This document shows, in pieces, positions 5,030 through 5,929 of a stretch of 5,929 nt of DNA. The DNA is from JBOHBN01 sp050698355 (lineage in GTDB: Bacteria > Actinomycetota > Actinomycetes > Streptosporangiales > WHST01), in assembly GCA_050698355.1 (NCBI GenBank), contig JBOHBN010000101.1, positions 1-5,929 on the forward strand, given 5' to 3'. The first letter of the stretch is position 1, and every line of letters starts with the position of its first letter. The notes below the pieces were generated by a model. That model was not told the DNA's origin, made no database searches, and saw only the letters and a program-made list of their open reading frames with translations. The translations under genes were made by a program, and so were the position numbers.

Positions 5030-5929
5030 CGCGCTCCAGCTCAACGGGCGCGCCTCGTGGAAGCAGGTCGGCCGTGCCCTCGGCGTCCCCGAGTCGACTG
5101 CCGCACGCCGGGGCCAGCAGCTGCTCGACGCCGGGATCGTGCACGTCACCGGCGTCCTCGACCACCTCCACTGCGGGCTCGGCATCACCCTGGAGGTGCG
5201 ACTGCGCTGCCGCCCCGGCCGCGCCGTCGCCGTCGCCGAGGCGGTCGCCCAGATGCCGTCGTCGCGGTTCGTCACCCTGCTCACCGGATCCGCGGACGTC
5301 GCCGCCGAGATCGTCGTGCCCAGTCACCGCGACGCCGCGCGGCTGCTGGTCGACGAGCTGCCCTGCCCCGACGACGTCGTCGAGACGGAGTCGATGCCGG
5401 TCATCCGCATCTTCTCCGCGTTCGAGGAGTGGGACACCGGTCTGCTCGACCCCGCCGCGGCGACGCGGCTGCGCCCGCACGGCACGCCGTACGAGCACCT
5501 CCGTTGGCAGGACCCGGAGACGCTCACCGAGCAGGAACGCGCCATCGCGGCGGTGCTGGCCGAGAACGGCAGGGCGAACTACGCGCAGATCGCGGCGCGG
5601 GTCGGTGTCAGCGAGTCGACGGCGGCTCGCCGGGTCGACTCGCTGGTGAAACGCGGGTGCCTGAGGTTCCGCACGCTCTTCGAGGTGTCAGCGATCGGAC
5701 TCGACCTGGAGTTCATGCAGTGGTTCTCTGTCGTACCCGGCGAACTCGACAACGTCGGCGCGCAGCTGGCGAAGCAGCCGTCCAGCCGGTGCGTGGCAGC
5801 GACGGCGGGACGGTTCAACCTGTTTCTTCACGGCGTGCTGCCCGGGTACGGCGACCTGTACCACTACACCACCGACGTCGTGGGCGCTTTGCCGGGCCTG
5901 CAGACGGCCGACGTCACGATGCAGGTGCG
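4980..5929 (+). CDS. Tandem Lrp/AsnC-family transcriptional regulator with two HTH domains; 3' end cut by window edge
   Basis: This is a predicted DNA-binding regulator; 316 residues are visible and the frame runs open to the edge. Two Lrp-like units follow each other. The first has a winged HTH at about 10-55 (LGVPESTAARR) and an AsnC-like effector domain at about 65-145 containing LLTGSADV (100-107). The second has an HTH at about 183-228 (VGVSESTAARRVDSL) and an effector-like domain from about 231. The ESTAARR recognition-helix motif recurs exactly 174 residues apart, showing an internal duplication. Ordinary Lrp proteins have about 150 residues, but double-length versions are known in actinobacteria. 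The ATG at 4980 is used because the domain begins soon after; the in-frame ATG at 4941 would add 13 residues and lies in the repeat region. Divergent orientation next to the transporter operon suggests that it controls that operon, perhaps with the imported solute or a related amino compound as effector. Family is secure, target and ligand inferred. Confidence 0.92.
   Translation, partial: MRDSLRGPDERDRSIVAALQLNGRASWKQVGRALGVPESTAARRGQQLLDAGIVHVTGVLDHLHCGLGITLEVRLRCRPGRAVAVAEAVAQMPSSRFVTLLTGSADVAAEIVVPSHRDAARLLVDELPCPDDVVETESMPVIRIFSAFEEWDTGLLDPAAATRLRPHGTPYEHLRWQDPETLTEQERAIAAVLAENGRANYAQIAARVGVSESTAARRVDSLVKRGCLRFRTLFEVSAIGLDLEFMQWFSVVPGELDNVGAQLAKQPSSRCVAATAGRFNLFLHGVLPGYGDLYHYTTDVVGALPGLQTADVTMQV

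Noticed and set aside
4746..5498. Minus-strand frame spanning the intergenic region and the regulator
   Set aside because: It is antisense to the clear HTH-encoding regulator frame, has no recognisable domain, and would overwrite the promoter region.

Overview
The window is very GC-rich DNA with pervasive G/C third codon positions, GTG starts, tightly packed genes and a lipoprotein signal peptide. It most resembles a high-GC actinobacterium, although the sequence alone does not fix the genus. Six genes are supported. Five lie on the minus strand as one apparent operon, read from about 4875 down to the left edge. The sixth is divergent on the plus strand and runs off the right edge.

Minus-strand operon, in transcription order: a lipoprotein solute-binding protein of the SBP_bac_5 (oligopeptide/nickel) family (4818-3265); a DppB/OppB-type permease (3262-2294); a DppC/OppC-type permease (2297-1380); a classical NAD(P)-dependent short-chain dehydrogenase (1366-572); and a polysaccharide-deacetylase-superfamily (NodB/CE4) hydrolase of the HpPgdA/PuuE-like type (575 to beyond position 1). 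The junctions are 2 nt, a 4-nt ATGA overlap, 13 nt, and a 4-nt GTGA overlap. This spacing argues for one transcript and translational coupling. The two ATPases that such transporters need are not in the window.

The 161-bp divergent intergenic region (4819-4979) carries a plausible promoter for each side. It also has a dyad between the -35 and -10 of the operon promoter, an 11-bp direct repeat spaced 22 bp apart with a third degenerate copy, and a stem-loop in the predicted operon leader. The plus-strand gene (4980 to beyond 5929) encodes a double-length Lrp/AsnC-family regulator with two winged-helix HTH and two effector-domain-like halves. It is the obvious candidate to bind these repeats and to control the operon and itself.

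Inferred working model: a small peptide-like or amide-containing molecule is captured by the lipoprotein and imported by the two permeases with unseen ATPases. It is then processed in the cytoplasm by a dehydrogenase and a metal-dependent amide hydrolase, with ligand-responsive control by the tandem Lrp protein. The substrate is unknown. I see no mobile element, CRISPR, RNA gene or clearly unprecedented system here. The points most worth a second look are the catabolic pair joined to an ATPase-less transporter, the double Lrp regulator and its phased repeats.
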